The notes under the pieces: generated by a model
Database searches by the model: none
What the model saw: the letters and a program-made list of their open reading frames with translations, nothing else
What the model was told of the DNA's origin: nothing
Program-made: the position numbers and the translations under genes
Assembly (NCBI GenBank): GCA_029204225.1
Contig: CM055112.1
Span: forward strand, 26,563,864 to 26,627,863
Length of the DNA: 64,000 nucleotides
Source of the DNA: Diphasiastrum complanatum
Taxonomy: Eukaryota > Streptophyta > Lycopodiopsida > Lycopodiales > Lycopodiaceae
Direction of reading: 5' to 3'
Shown here: positions 33,702 to 45,439 of the stretch, piece by piece
Layout of the letters: the number at the start of each line of letters is the position of its first letter
Position numbering within the stretch: the stretch's first letter is position 1

Positions 33702-34381
33702 AATTGTGTTTGGGAGTTTTTTCTCCTTTTTGGTCGGTAAAATACCAATGGTTTTGTTATTGCATTCTAATTAATTTTGGTCGTTAGTAATTTGCATGCA
33801 AAAGCTTTTTGCAAGATACTCATTGAAGGTGAAATATAGTTGAACTAATAAAGTAAGTCATGATTGCTGAATGGAGGCAACTTCTTTATTCAACAAAATG
33901 GATTTTTGTTGAATACAGTAAGAGAAGTACTGGAATCCAAATTTTGTGGATTTTCTATTCGTGTACTTTCATTAGTTGCATTAAATTGATAGACCTTAAC
34001 GAAGTAATGCCAAAACCAGTGAAATGAAAATGAAAATCGACTTTTCATTATCATTTGCATATGTCTAAGGAAATTTCATGTACCTCAGTCGATGAAATTT
34101 TTTGAGGGACCGAAAATCTTAAGGGGGGACGAAATGGACATAAGGGATATTGAACGTGCTTGTATTATGTAATTTGGATTTTTGTGAATTCTGGTGGTAA
34201 AATTGCATAATACTGGTAGTTGAATTCGTTAGGTAGAATTCATATTGTATATGTATAGGACCATGAGTATGATCCTAATTTTGAATGGAAATTGTGATAT
34301 GAGAAGTGAGAATTGACACATTGATCACATTTGTACCTTTAGTACATGATAGAGACTTTTCCTAAGAGCTGCAACTCTCAG
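33702..34381 (+). other. Interrupted host or element DNA with polypurine tract
   Basis: Non-coding. A strong polypurine run AAGGGGGGACGAAATG at 34121-34136 suggests the 3' end of another LTR element was here, possibly the one whose primer site is at 24212. Confidence 0.4.
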
Positions 34382-34951
<570 letters not shown>

Positions 34952-36260
34952 CATTTGCAAAATGCATCGGAGATTGCATAGAGGTGGTTGTGACTGGTGT
35001 GGTGGAGAGTGGGAGTGTGTTTGTGGAGACAATAGGGGGTGTAGTGGTGAGGGTGAGTGTGATGGGTAGTGTGACAGTGATGGTTGATGTGATGGGAGTT
35101 GATGAGATGGTGGTTGGTGGGTCACTTACCACGAACGACACAGGTGGGACACCAGGTTCAGCCTCTGGCTCCTTTGCCTCAGAATGTCTCGTCGAAGGAT
35201 TTGATGTTGTAGTCAATTCTTCTTCAATGGCTTCCATGATTTTCACTGTTGAGGTGTCTTTAGGCATTGGATAAGGTGATTGTGTTGTGTCTCCCATTTC
35301 GTTGATATTTCCATGCCCTTGGCTAGTGGATTTGCACAAGTGTTGTTTGTTGTTACTGGATGAGTCTGTACCTTGTGTGTGGCCCTCTGAATGTTCTTTT
35401 GTGTGTTGGCTATGGGCATGCTCTTTTAACCGCTGTGACTCTAACTCTGCTTCCGTGCATTGTGTGAGTGACACTGGTGTGTTTCTACTAGTGATGTGGC
35501 ATCGTTTGTGTTATGGCTTTCTTGTTGCCTTTGCCTCTCCCCCTTTTATCCTCTTGGGGTGCTGAGCTCGTGTCGAGGTGGTATGTGGCACGTTTGGATA
35601 TTTCTCTTTCACTCGAGCGAGAATGCTAGAGAAGTCACCCAAGTAATGTTTGTTTACGAGCATATGTAGGAGATATCCGCACTTTGTGAGAGGTTTTCTT
35701 GCTTTGAGCGCTGCACATAATTTGATACTTATCTTTTCTGCCCACATGAAGTGACGGGTAATAGGTTCCTCCAAGCCAAATGATGGGGCAAATAAAGTGC
35801 TGTTCGGAATCTTGTCAATTCTTGACGATTGTACCTCAGTGAGTAATGCAAGAAGGTCCGCCATTGCCCTAAGTCCTGGATCCGAGATGAGTTTGAAAAC
35901 GTCATTGTCATTGTTATAGATGGAGGTGTCACCGTCTTCTGTACAAATATGCGTCAAATAATTTCTATCAAAAGATTGCCCTCTGCCGTGCATAGGCTCT
36001 CCTTCATTCGGGAACCCCAAGTGGCTTAGGATATGTGGTGAGATAGGAATTGGAACCTCATCGTTGCGTCTAGGAATCCTGAATGTATGGAGCTCGTCAT
36101 CAAATGTAGAATAAGCCTCACGCATCGGGCATTCATGTTGCACACCGGAGATAAGTTGTGTGTCAAAGTTTAGCCGCTCCAAGAAAGCCATTGCTAACTT
36201 TTGAAAAAAATCAGTAAATGAGACCAAGTGAATTTCTTGAGTGTACCTGCTAGGTTTCAT
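34952..36260 (-). pseudogene. Extra ORF downstream of gypsy integrase
   Basis: One frame of about 436 codons with a single stop (TAA at 35511-35513). It lies 3' of integrase in sense orientation. The N-terminal 250 residues are globular (MAFLERLNFDTQLISGV, ISPHILSHLGFP, KCGYLLHMLVNKHYLGDF). The C-terminal half is Thr/Ser/Pro-rich. The C-terminus runs into an unrelated LTR fragment. The ILSHLGFP and LLHMLVN segments vaguely recall the plant retrotransposon-associated domain found in extra ORFs of Tat/Ogre-like elements; I cannot confirm that. No signal peptide or membrane segment typical of an envelope protein is evident. Confidence 0.45.
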
Positions 36261-36684
36261 GTCTGATCAAGCACTTTGCTTAGTTCTGGGACTCCACAAT
36301 ATAGATAATATGCTGCCTGATAGCTTATGTGAGTGGTCTGTCCCTTTTTTTTTTTTTTAGAGAGAAAGATAAATTCCTTGCAATCGATTGCATAAATAAG
36401 TGATGCTAGCTCCAACCCGGAAGATAATTACTGTTTTGGGACATGATTGTCACTGGTCATGCATGCTGTTACCTGAAACCTATACAATAGTGATAGAAGT
36501 GAGGTAGATTTGCGAGAATTCGGACCTAAACTATCCTAAGTATTGATTGTTAAACATGCAGACAATTCAACAAAAAAGGGTGTAAAAAATGAATTAAAAA
36601 CAAAATGAACATTATCACAAAATGACAGAAATTATAGACATGCATGCACACACACACACACACACACACATAACACAGAATCAA
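36261..36684 (-). other. Spacer between integrase and extra ORF
   Basis: Non-coding, with a T11 run and a short (CA)n at 36649-36671. Confidence 0.5.
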
Positions 36685-37206
36685 TCAGTATATGTCTAAG
36701 GAATAGTAGGGCTCATGATATCGCCGTAATCTACTCTCGTTCACTACCGTGTCCAGCGGGATGCCTTTGAGGGTTTTAAATTTAGCGTAGCCCGAAGCAA
36801 AGATCTGATCAATGATATAGGGACCTTGGCCAGTAAACTTAAGTTTGCCCGTATGTACTTTCGTTTGATAGAGCTTATTGTGCATGCACACTAATGACTC
36901 TTGTTTTGCAAAGCTTATGGAGGTGGAATAGCCTATGGGCAAGGATCTGACTTTCGTCTAGTTTCAAATCGTAGGCTACCCGTAAAGACGGGACATAGAA
37001 TTCTACATGCATCATGGCCTCTTGTCCATACGTGAGTTGGAATGGTGTCGTGCCAATGGCCTTTTTGGGTGTTGTTCGATATGCCCATAAAGCGGCATAT
37101 AACTTGAACTCCCAATCTAACAGACTGGCTTCCACCGTCTTCATGAGGATTTCACACAGAACCTTATTCATGGACTCAGCCTGCCCGTTACATCTTGGGT
37201 AATATG
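36685..37206 (-). pseudogene. pol: Gypsy integrase, C-terminal part
   Basis: Continues the integrase broken by copia-1: NGQAES holds the third catalytic residue (Glu). Then LYAALWAYRTTPKKAIGTTP and QLTYGQEAM, then LKFTGQGPYIIDQIF and LDTVVNESRLRRYHEPY, the usual integrase C-terminal region. A frameshift lies near 36900. The reading frame is continuous with 42353 onward when the copia element and one copy of ATATG are removed. Confidence 0.8.
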
Positions 37207-37853
37207 TGTGAAAGGTTTCAGATCCTTAAGATCCAATATACTTGAATGATCTTTGGTTAGAAAGATAAATACACTACCAATCTCACCAATGTAGAAAAAT
37301 CAGCATCTACACACAATTGAGATGCAAACACTAATAGAACTTGATCAAACTTGAATGAAATGAATATGTACTATTGCTGTCCGTACAAAACCAGCAAGCT
37401 ACTATATTTCACACGTGTGGATCCAGAAATAGCAAATATAGATCACTCTACAAATAGAATTGCAAGCAATCACCAAGATAGTGCACCAATGGATAGTAGA
37501 ACCCAAGAGAACCATGTATAAGCATGAAATGAAATAGAGAAGAGAGAAGATCACTCTCTCCAAGTTACATCCTTTTATAGCAAGTCCAGACCCTATTTGG
37601 CCACTTGGATTTCCCACCAAAATGCTAACCCTACTAATTTTGGGTCTAGATTCAATGTACCCAACTTATTCAAATTGAATCTACTCAAACTCGCATTCTA
37701 TCTTTCCCACACTTTCAAAAAGTTTTTATTCAAATGAAATTTAGACTAATGAACTTTGAAAAGTCAACCTCTAAGTCTAAAACAAGTTTTGGCCTCAATA
37801 TGCCAAATATGAAAATATTGCAAAATGTGATGAAACTAGTTGAATCTTTCACA
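37207..37853 (-). repeat. 3' LTR of copia-1
   Basis: 647 bp, nearly identical to 41703-42352, with terminal inverted TGTGAAAG and CTTTCACA. Confidence 0.9.
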
Positions 37854-38050
37854 CTCCCTCTTCAACTAGTTTTAGCATAGACTTTGATAATACTCCAAGT
37901 GAAGTCCTATGCTTCATGAACAAGTCTTTTCCCAATGCTTTGGTGAAGATATCAGCTACACATTCCCTTGAAGACACATGTTGAAGCTCTACCTCCTTTG
38001 CAATGACTTGCTCTCTCACAAAATGATATTGTATCTCAATATGCTTGCTC
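37849..38050 (-). pseudogene. pol: Copia-1 RNase H C-terminus
   Basis: KHIEIQYHFVREQVI, then CVADIFTKAL, the standard end of copia RNase H. The upstream part of the same 305-codon frame (to 38766) does not resemble copia pol; it is inserted or replaced sequence. Confidence 0.8.
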
Positions 38051-38830
38051 CTAGCATAGTTTTTGACAATAGAACTTTGATCCATCATAAGAATGATCTT
38101 CTTCCTAAGAATAGATCTCCTTTCAATGATCATGTAATGCTCAAAATAGAAACAACCATAATTGATATAGAGAATAGTGTCCACTTGGGATGCTTCACTA
38201 TTTCTTACATCAATTTTACATATCAAGATGTAACTAGAACATGAAGAATCAATTAGAATGTAAATGAAATAATTCCACCATGCTTCCAACTTTGACCTCT
38301 CTGGAAAAATACAGCAAACAAACAATAAATGTGAGTGATCAACTTTTGCTTGCATGTCTCCTCCTTCTTTGTCCTTTGTTGCCATGTATCCACCATGATA
38401 CTCCATGAATGAGCTTCCATCTCCATCTTGCCAAAAGATGCCATCAAGCCTTGATGACTTGGCCATGAATGAGTGACATAATGAGCCTCCAATATCTTCA
38501 TTTTCATCAGCAAAACCAGCCAAGAATTCTAGTACTAACCCAACATCAAAACAATGCTCACCAATGTAGTTAGTTTTATCATATCTTGACAATTTGTTTA
38601 CATCCACATGAAATTGCTCAAACATGAGATAGAACAAGTAAAGTAAACTTGAACAACACTTCCTTGCTGCTCCTTTGACCTTACTTGAGTCTTCAGTATG
38701 CTGTAAAAATAGATCCATAATACCTTTGCCAATTACCTCTCCTTTGATGCTCTTGACTAGTTCCAAATTGCCAACTTCCCTTTTGACTAGTTGAAGCGCT
38801 TTGAGATCAACCTCTTGATCAACAACTTAA
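38051..38830 (-). other. Foreign segment replacing copia-1 RT
   Basis: Open in frame for over 200 codons but with no reverse transcriptase motif (no YVDD, no SLYGLKQ). It contains Cys/Tyr/Phe-rich and Gly/Asp-rich parts that I do not recognise. It may be a captured host sequence. Confidence 0.45.
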
Positions 38831-38839
38831 TCATCAAAG

Positions 38840-40571
38840 TCATTGAACAAAATTTGTTTTCCAGATCCAATACTTGATTTCACAACAAGATAACATCCAC
38901 CCACTTGCATAGCTCCATGTACACAAGATGATCCTCCAAAAGATGTTCCACTCTTCATAAGAGCTTGATACTTGAGATGGCATTGCTTGGATCCACTCCT
39001 CTTCTTTCCTTGCTTGATCTACATTTGTAGGCTCATCCAAAGAGGTTAGGAAAGCAGCATAATTTTCAGAAACTACTTGCTTACCCTTTTGATCATATGT
39101 GAGCCTTGAAGGTAATTGTCTTTCTCTTGATGTTCTCCTTGGCTTTTGACTTGATGAAGGTCCATCATCACCACCATCCAAAGTATGATCCTTCTCATCA
39201 ACATCGAGAATGTTAGATCCATCCACTCTACCATCAATCATGCTTGAAGACACCTTTGGAATGTTCCCCTCATAAAAAATGACATCTCTATCAGCAATCA
39301 CTTTGTTAGTAGAAGGAATGTAAACCTTGTAGGCTTTACTCACCTCACTATATCCAACAAAAATACCTCTTCTTGAAGATGGATCCTCCTTGGTCCTATC
39401 ATCAAGAGTAATGTTGACATAGCATGTGCATCCAAAGGTTCTTAGAAAGTTGACACTCGGCCTCCTCTTGAATAGCATCTCAAAAGGTATCCTTCCATCC
39501 AAAATAGCACTCGACCACCTATTGCACAAGAAATTGGCACACAACAAAGCTTGATCCCAAAATGGTTTGTCAAGATTAGCACTTAACCTCATAGCTTTAG
39601 CACTTTCACATAAAGTCTTATTCTTCCTTTCAGCCACTCCATTTTGTTGTGGGGTCCTTGATATTGTATACTCCCTCTTGATCCCAAACTCATCACAAAA
39701 GGCCTTGAACTTGTTAGATATGTACTCACCACCATTGTCACCTCTCAAGCACTTGATCTTTGTGGAAAATTGGTTCTCCCTTGCATTCTTGAACTTGATA
39801 AAGACATCATTCACTTCATCCTTGCTATTTAGTCATGATAGATCCAACAAAATCTACTAAAATCATCAATGAATGTTACATACATATTAGCTCCACTATT
39901 GCTAATTGTAGTAAATCCATGAATATTCGAATGTACAAGTTGAGAAGGCTTTGTAGATTTAGATATAGATCTAGTATAGGGTACTCTATGTGACTTGGAC
40001 AAAGCACAAGACTCACAAACATGTTTGATGCCACTTAAGGAACTTGGAAGACCTATCACAATCTTCTTCCTAGCCATTACCTCCAATGACTTGAAGTTGA
40101 GGTGTCCCATCCTTTTATGCCAAACCTCTTGAATAGGTATTTGCTCCCTTGAGACACATCCAACTTGGTTAGCAATAACACAAGCATCTAGTTTGAACAA
40201 CTTCCCTTGACTTTTACCTTTTCCAACCAAGACATCCTTCCTTTTGATCAAACAAGCATCTCCATCAAACTCCAACTTGAGGCCTTGCTTAGCATTTGAC
40301 TCACACTAAGCAAATTCTTGGTAATAGATGGAATAAACAAGACTTCCTCCAAATAAAAATTCCTATTTTTAGAGAGAGCAATAGGAATTGTGCCAATCCC
40401 TTTGAGTGCACACTCACCATCATTGGCCGTGTAGATCACCCTCTTGTCATCTCCATATGCCAACAAAGAAGTGAAGTACTCTCTATGAAAGGTCATGTGT
40501 GAACTTACTCCACTATCAATCCACCAAGGATCTAGATCTCCATCATTAGCAAACATACATGAAGACATCAC
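38840..40571 (-). pseudogene. pol: Copia-1 protease and integrase
   Basis: DPWWIDSGVSSHM is the protease active-site region (D-S-G). WHKRMGHLNFKSLEV...CESCALSK is the integrase zinc domain. FIDDFSRFCW, GDNGGEY and PQQNGVAERKNKTL carry the catalytic Asp, Asp and Glu. RRGIFVGYSEVSKAYKVYIP follows. The frame is broken near 40270 and 39835. The part after SLDEPTNVDQARKEEEW, normally leading into reverse transcriptase, soon changes to unrelated sequence. Confidence 0.85.
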
Positions 40572-41102
40572 GAAAGCATCATTATTTGCATTTGAATAGA
40601 AATACTTGGAACAATGTTAGCATGGGCATCCAACAACCCATTAAGAATCACTTGAATAAGCTCTCCTTCCTTAATGTTTTCATCAATGCAAGCCAACTCA
40701 TCATTCAATGCTTTCATCCTCAAAACAAAAGTACTTGGACTTTCTTCATTCTTTTGCAAAAAAGAAAAAATTTGCCTTCTTAGAGTCAACACTCTAGAAG
40801 TAGACTTGGACTTTATAAAGCTTCTTCAATGAATTCCAAGCTTCCAAAGATGATGTGCACTTACCAACTTCCTTGCGAAGTTCATTGGTAACATTCATTT
40901 TTATCATGTGTAGAGCCTTCTTGGCCCTCTTGTCATACCTCAATTGATCTTGTTGTGTTGCTGGTCTCTCCTCCAAACCTACAACAATATCCAGAACATC
41001 ATTCATCTCAAGAAGTGACTCCATCCTCACTTTCCACAATGAATAGTTACTTGAGGTAAGCCTATCATTGGCTTCCAACATGACTCCAATTGAGGTTGCC
41101 AT
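40568..41102 (-). pseudogene. gag: Copia-1 gag
   Basis: MATSIGVMLEANDRLTSSNY, then WKVRMESLLEMNDVLDIVVG, then the helical capsid core (LRMKALNDELACIDENIK). This is the copia gag (UBN2-type) layout, matching the intact frame of copia-2 at 49711-50436. One frameshift at about 40793, and the zinc knuckle region is deleted. Confidence 0.85.
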
Positions 41103-41702
41103 CTAGCAATGACTTGATCTTCTCTTTCAACCTGCTTCAATGCACAAAGCACTCCTTTGAACAACAACAAATGCTTTCAAAAGAAATCACCAAGATTTGA
41201 AACTATCTCACAAATTCTCTTCTAGTACTTATCCAAGCAAATCAACACATAGAATCATGGAATCTTGATCAACCTATGATCTATCCTCAATCTAATGACT
41301 TTTGCCACTTCCTAAGATTGAAACACACTCAAATGAAGTCTAGAAACCTCACTATCTAGAGATCCAATCAAAATTAGGGTTTTGACAAAATCACAAAAAA
41401 TTGAGTATTCCAAATCTACATGCAAATGCTGAAAATTTGATATGCAATCTATAAGCCACCACTTAGGCTGAACCAATGATCCGAAAATCGGCCAAATCCA
41501 GTATGTGAATTCAAAAATCGGAATTGAACAAGTATATTGACCTATTTAGTGTTTTGATCTACAAAATATCCAATCTACAAAAGCAAAAAATCCGATTTTG
41601 GTGTAGAATCCTCTCTAGCATGCTCTAGACTCGATATCTTCACCAAATCATTGATAGATCTGATTTCCTCCTTCATAAACTGAAACACAAGCTCTGATAC
41701 CA

Positions 41703-42352
41703 TGTGAAAGATTTTAGATCCTTAAGATCCAATCTACTTGAATGATCTTTGGTTAGAAAGAGAAATACACTACCAATCTCACCAATGTAGAAAAATCAGC
41801 ATCTACACACAATTTGAGATGCAAACACTAATAGAACTTGATCAAACTTGAATAAAATGATTATGTACTGTTGCTGTCCGTACAAAACCAGCAAGCTATT
41901 GTATTTCACACGTGTGAATCCAAAAATAGCACATATAGATCATTCTACACATAGAATTGCAAGCAATCACCAAGATAGTGCACCAATGGATAGTAGAACC
42001 CAAGAGAACCATGTATAAGCATGAAATGAAATAGAGAAGAGAGAAGATCACTCTCTCCACAAGTTACATCCTTTTATAACAGGTCCAAACCCTATTTGGC
42101 CACTTGGCTTTTCCACCAAAATGCTAACCCTACTAATTTTGGGTCTAGATTCAATGTACCCAACTTATTCAAATTGAATTTACTCAAACTCGCATTCTAT
42201 CTTTCCCACACTTTCAAAAAGTGTTTATTCAAATGAAATTTAGAATAATGAACTTTGAAAAGTCAACCTCTAAGTCTAAAGCAAGTTTTGGCCTCAATAT
42301 GCCAAATATGAAAATATTGCAAAATGTGATGAAACTAGTTGAATCTTTCACA
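41703..42352 (-). repeat. 5' LTR of copia-1
   Basis: 650 bp; the primer site complement GCTCTGATACCA lies just inside at 41690-41701. Confidence 0.9.
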
Positions 42353-42900
42353 ATATGGAGCACTTTTGCGATGAACAACTAGGAAGGTCGACAACAAGTG
42401 TTCAATTACTATGTTCAAAAAGTGTGTACCCCTATCGTTGACGATTTCGAGTGGGCAACCAAATCGTACAATGATTTGCTCATAAAGGAACCGAACAGTG
42501 GTTTTGGCATCGACGTTCTTTACCGCCTGAACCTCTGCCGACTTCGTGCAATAATCTGTCACCACGATAATATATCTTGCCTATGTGAATCGCGCGGCGG
42601 GACTGATTGGTCCTACATAATCAATACCCCATTTAAAAAAAGCTTGTTCAGATAAGATGGGGGTTAAAGGCATATAATCTGAAAATTGTGGCCTTTTGGC
42701 TCTTTGGTACACATCACAAGCCTTTACAAAGTTATGAGTGTCCTTAAATAGTGAAGGCCACCAATACCCAGCTAGTAAGATCTTCCTAGCTGTTTTTTCT
42801 GAGGCAAAGTGTCCACCACCAACTCCTTCGTGTAGCAAGGATATGATGGAAATAATCTCGCCCTCAGTCAAACATCGTCTAATCACACCGTCTGCACCCT
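42353..42900 (-). pseudogene. pol: Gypsy integrase, zinc and core domains
   Basis: HEGVGGGHFASEKTARKIL...CDVYQRAKRP is the H2C2 zinc domain with its last Cys changed (CDVYQ instead of CDxCQ). WGIDYVGP and VNDRGTHF carry the first two catalytic Asp residues. A frameshift lies at about 42575. The frame is cut at 42353 by copia-1 and resumes at 37206. Confidence 0.85.
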
Positions 42901-43547
42901 TTTTTATAAAGTTGCCTTGTTATAAGTGTATAGGGTGCCACCTTGTCGATAAGTGCACATTGGGCAGGTTTCGACAACGTCGGATCTAGCACCCCCATCG
43001 TTAAAAACTCTGTGATGTGTTTGGCCCACATGGGAGTATAGTCAACTTGAAAAAGTATTGCATCGGGTAGGTCATCATTGATGTCCTCCGTTGGTTTCTC
43101 ATCACTCGATATTCTAGATAGATGATCAACAACAAAATGTTGCGATCCTTTGCCCACAACAATACAAAATTTGAATTCTTGTAGTAATAGCAACCAACAT
43201 GTGATTCTACCTGTTGTGCAAGTTTTGTTCATGAGGTAAAGTAACGCTTGATGATTTGTGAAAAATACAAAGGGTTTACCTTGAAGATAATGTCGAAACT
43301 TCTGGATGGCTTAAATCATCGCTAATGCTTCTCTCTCGGTTGTGGTGTAGTTCTTTTCCGCAGATGTTAAATGTCTACTAAGGAAACGAATTGGATAGTC
43401 CTTCTTGTACTCTCCGGGTTGAGTTAGCACTGCACCGATGAAAAACTTCGATGCATCAGTATGCACATGAAACTCCTTCATGTAATCTGGAGCTTGCAAG
43501 ATAGGAGCAGTTGTCAAGGCGTGTTTGAGTTTTTGGAAGGCCTTTCT
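42879..43547 (-). pseudogene. pol: Gypsy RNase H
   Basis: FHVHTDASKFFIGAVLTQPG, then RFLSRHLTSAEKNYTTTERE, give the RNase H catalytic Asp and Glu region. FKFCIVVGKGSQHFVVDHLS follows. Frameshifts and a stop near 43310 and 43235 break it. Confidence 0.85.
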
Positions 43548-44411
43548 CTATTCATCCGTCCACTTAGGATTTACGGTCACTCTGTATGTCCATCGTGCTT
43601 TACTAGCAAAATCGCGAATATGGCAACAATAGTGATTAGCATGACCCATAAAACAATAAGCGTCTCGGACCGTTTTAGGTTCTGGCCTCTCAACGATGAC
43701 TTTGATCTTCTCTGGGTCAGTGGCAATCCCATTGCGCGATACAATGTGACCAAGTACAACACCGTGGGTGACCCATATCTGAAATTTTTCAGGATAAAGA
43801 GAAATACCATACCTCTGGCATTGTATGAAAATACGTTCGAGTATGGTCAAGTGCGTGGATTCTTCCGAGTGCACCCCAATGTCATCAAGATAGATCTCAA
43901 GGTTGTCACCAATGAGATCATAAAATGCTGCTTGCATGACACGTTGGAAGGTACATGGCGCATTACACAATCCAAAGGGCATAACGCACCAGCAGAAGAT
44001 ACCCCATTCCGTAGCAAAAGCCATTTTGGGGTGGTCTTTTTCAGAGATAACAACTAAGTTGTATCCACTGAAGCCATTTAGGAAGGAGTAAACTTCATCC
44101 CCAGCTAGGTTTTCCAATATGGATTCGCCATACGAGATTGGAAAATGATCTCTTTTTGTGGAAGCGTTTAATTTGCGATAGTCAACACAGATATGAAGCT
44201 TCCCATTCTTCTTTGGGACCACAATGATAGGTGATACCCAATCTGTATGTTCCACCTCGTAGATGAAACCTGCCTCCAAGAGCTTTTGGAGTTTTTCTTT
44301 GATGCATGCTCTGTAGATCGGATGACAATGATAAGGTCTACTGGCATGGGGTTTAGCATCCTTCTTTAATGGGATTCTATGCACGACAACCGAGGGATCT
44401 ACCCCCTTCAT
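43548..44411 (-). CDS. pol: Gypsy reverse transcriptase
   Basis: 288 codons without a break: HRIPLKKDAKPHASRPYHC, WVSPIIVVPKKNGKLHICVD, KMAFATEWGIF, MPFGLCNAPCTFQRVM and EIYLDDIGVHS. The YLDD motif contains the two metal-binding Asp residues. It copies element RNA into DNA. It is open here, but its neighbours on both sides are broken and gag is missing, so the element as a whole is defective. Confidence 0.85.
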   Translation of the reverse strand: MKGVDPSVVVHRIPLKKDAKPHASRPYHCHPIYRACIKEKLQKLLEAGFIYEVEHTDWVSPIIVVPKKNGKLHICVDYRKLNASTKRDHFPISYGESILENLAGDEVYSFLNGFSGYNLVVISEKDHPKMAFATEWGIFCWCVMPFGLCNAPCTFQRVMQAAFYDLIGDNLEIYLDDIGVHSEESTHLTILERIFIQCQRYGISLYPEKFQIWVTHGVVLGHIVSRNGIATDPEKIKVIVERPEPKTVRDAYCFMGHANHYCCHIRDFASKARWTYRVTVNPKWTDE

Positions 44412-44461
44412 GTCCTTGTAGTTCCATGCGAAGTTATGACGATATTTTCTAAGGAGCTTCT

Positions 44462-45001
44462 CTAAGGCCAGACGTTGTTCGGTGTTGAGGTGTGCTCCAA
44501 TATGGACAAACTTTTCCTCTGAGGCTCTTGAAGATTTAACTTTATGGTTTGAGCGGGGCCATCATATGGCTCATTCACTTTTGGCTCCCATTGAGCTTGA
44601 GGCAGGTGGATAGTTACATCTTCAATGGTGAAGTCCTTGAAATGGATGGACACATCAATTTTATCAGGGGCGTAGGGCTTCTTAGTCATAGCCTTAGGTG
44701 GATCCTTAGGGGTTCTAGCTGTGTGGCTTGTGGACCTAGAGGATTGTGCTTCGCCCGAGGTTTCTTGAGCTATCGTAAGATCGCGAGGAGGCTCCACCTC
44801 TATAATCTTTTTCATTTTCTCGCGGATAGCTTCCTCCCTAGTTGGTTTCGCATGCACCTTGTGAGCGGCGTTTTTGGTTGGCTTGGATGCTTGAGGGACT
44901 TCGGTTAAGCGCGTAGATAGATTCAGTATCAGGTATCTCCCATTCGTATACCGGTCATTTGACACGATATAGTTTACTTTGGTCCAGTTTGGCTGCAGCA
45001 A
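44462..45001 (-). pseudogene. Gypsy gag-pol linker remnant
   Basis: A 179-codon frame rich in Lys, Glu, Pro and Thr, with IHFKDFTIEDVTIHLPQAQW. It precedes reverse transcriptase with a short gap. This corresponds to the protease/linker region, but I see no D-T/S-G active site. Confidence 0.5.
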
Positions 45002-45059
45002 TGCTAGTCTTAGGCTCTATCTCTCGGACCTTCTCAGGGAGTAGTCGTGGGGGAATGGC

Positions 45060-45430
45060 GTCCATGAAGCGCAGAATAGCTACATCTGATGAGATTCGTG
45101 GACGGAAACGTACTACTCGCAGATGACTTGCAAAAAAAGTGACTAGTGCAAGGGTGGGAGATGACTCGTGGACGGAAACGTACTACACGTAGAGGTGTGG
45201 AAAGTGCAAAAAATGACTCGTTGACGGGTAACTTACCACTCGCATATGACTCGTACAGAAGATGACTTGCAAAAAATGACTCGTGCAACCCTGTACCCGT
45301 GGATCTAGAAACCGTGGGGTACTTGCACATGAAGTACTCGCACATAAGATCCAACCGTGGGCTCGCTAGAAACCATGGGGTACTCGCACAGAAGATGACT
45401 CGCACAGGAATCTGACTCGTACACGACTCA
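45060..45430. repeat. TGACTCG-rich irregular repeats
   Basis: The word GATGACTCG or TGACTCGT occurs many times, with duplicated GACGGAAACGTACTAC and AACCGTGGGGTAC units. It lies in the leader of the gypsy element. Confidence 0.7.
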
Positions 45431-45439
45431 GAAGGTGAC

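Larger units (their letters stand above)
37207..42352 (-). mobile_element. Ty1/copia element copia-1, with both LTRs
   Basis: Two LTRs of about 650 bp share TGTGAAAG...CTTTCACA ends and are flanked by a perfect 5-bp duplication ATATG (37202-37206 and 42353-42357). A primer site (minus strand TGGTATCAGAGC, about 41690-41701) and a polypurine tract (GAAGAGGGAG at 37854-37863) are present. Gag, protease, integrase and the last part of RNase H remain. Reverse transcriptase is missing and replaced by about 700 bp of unrelated sequence, so the element is non-autonomous. It inserted into the gypsy integrase and is therefore younger than that element. Confidence 0.92.

Noticed and set aside
34952-36260. 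Envelope gene of an endogenous retrovirus-like element
   Set aside because: No signal peptide, transmembrane segment or cleavage site is visible.
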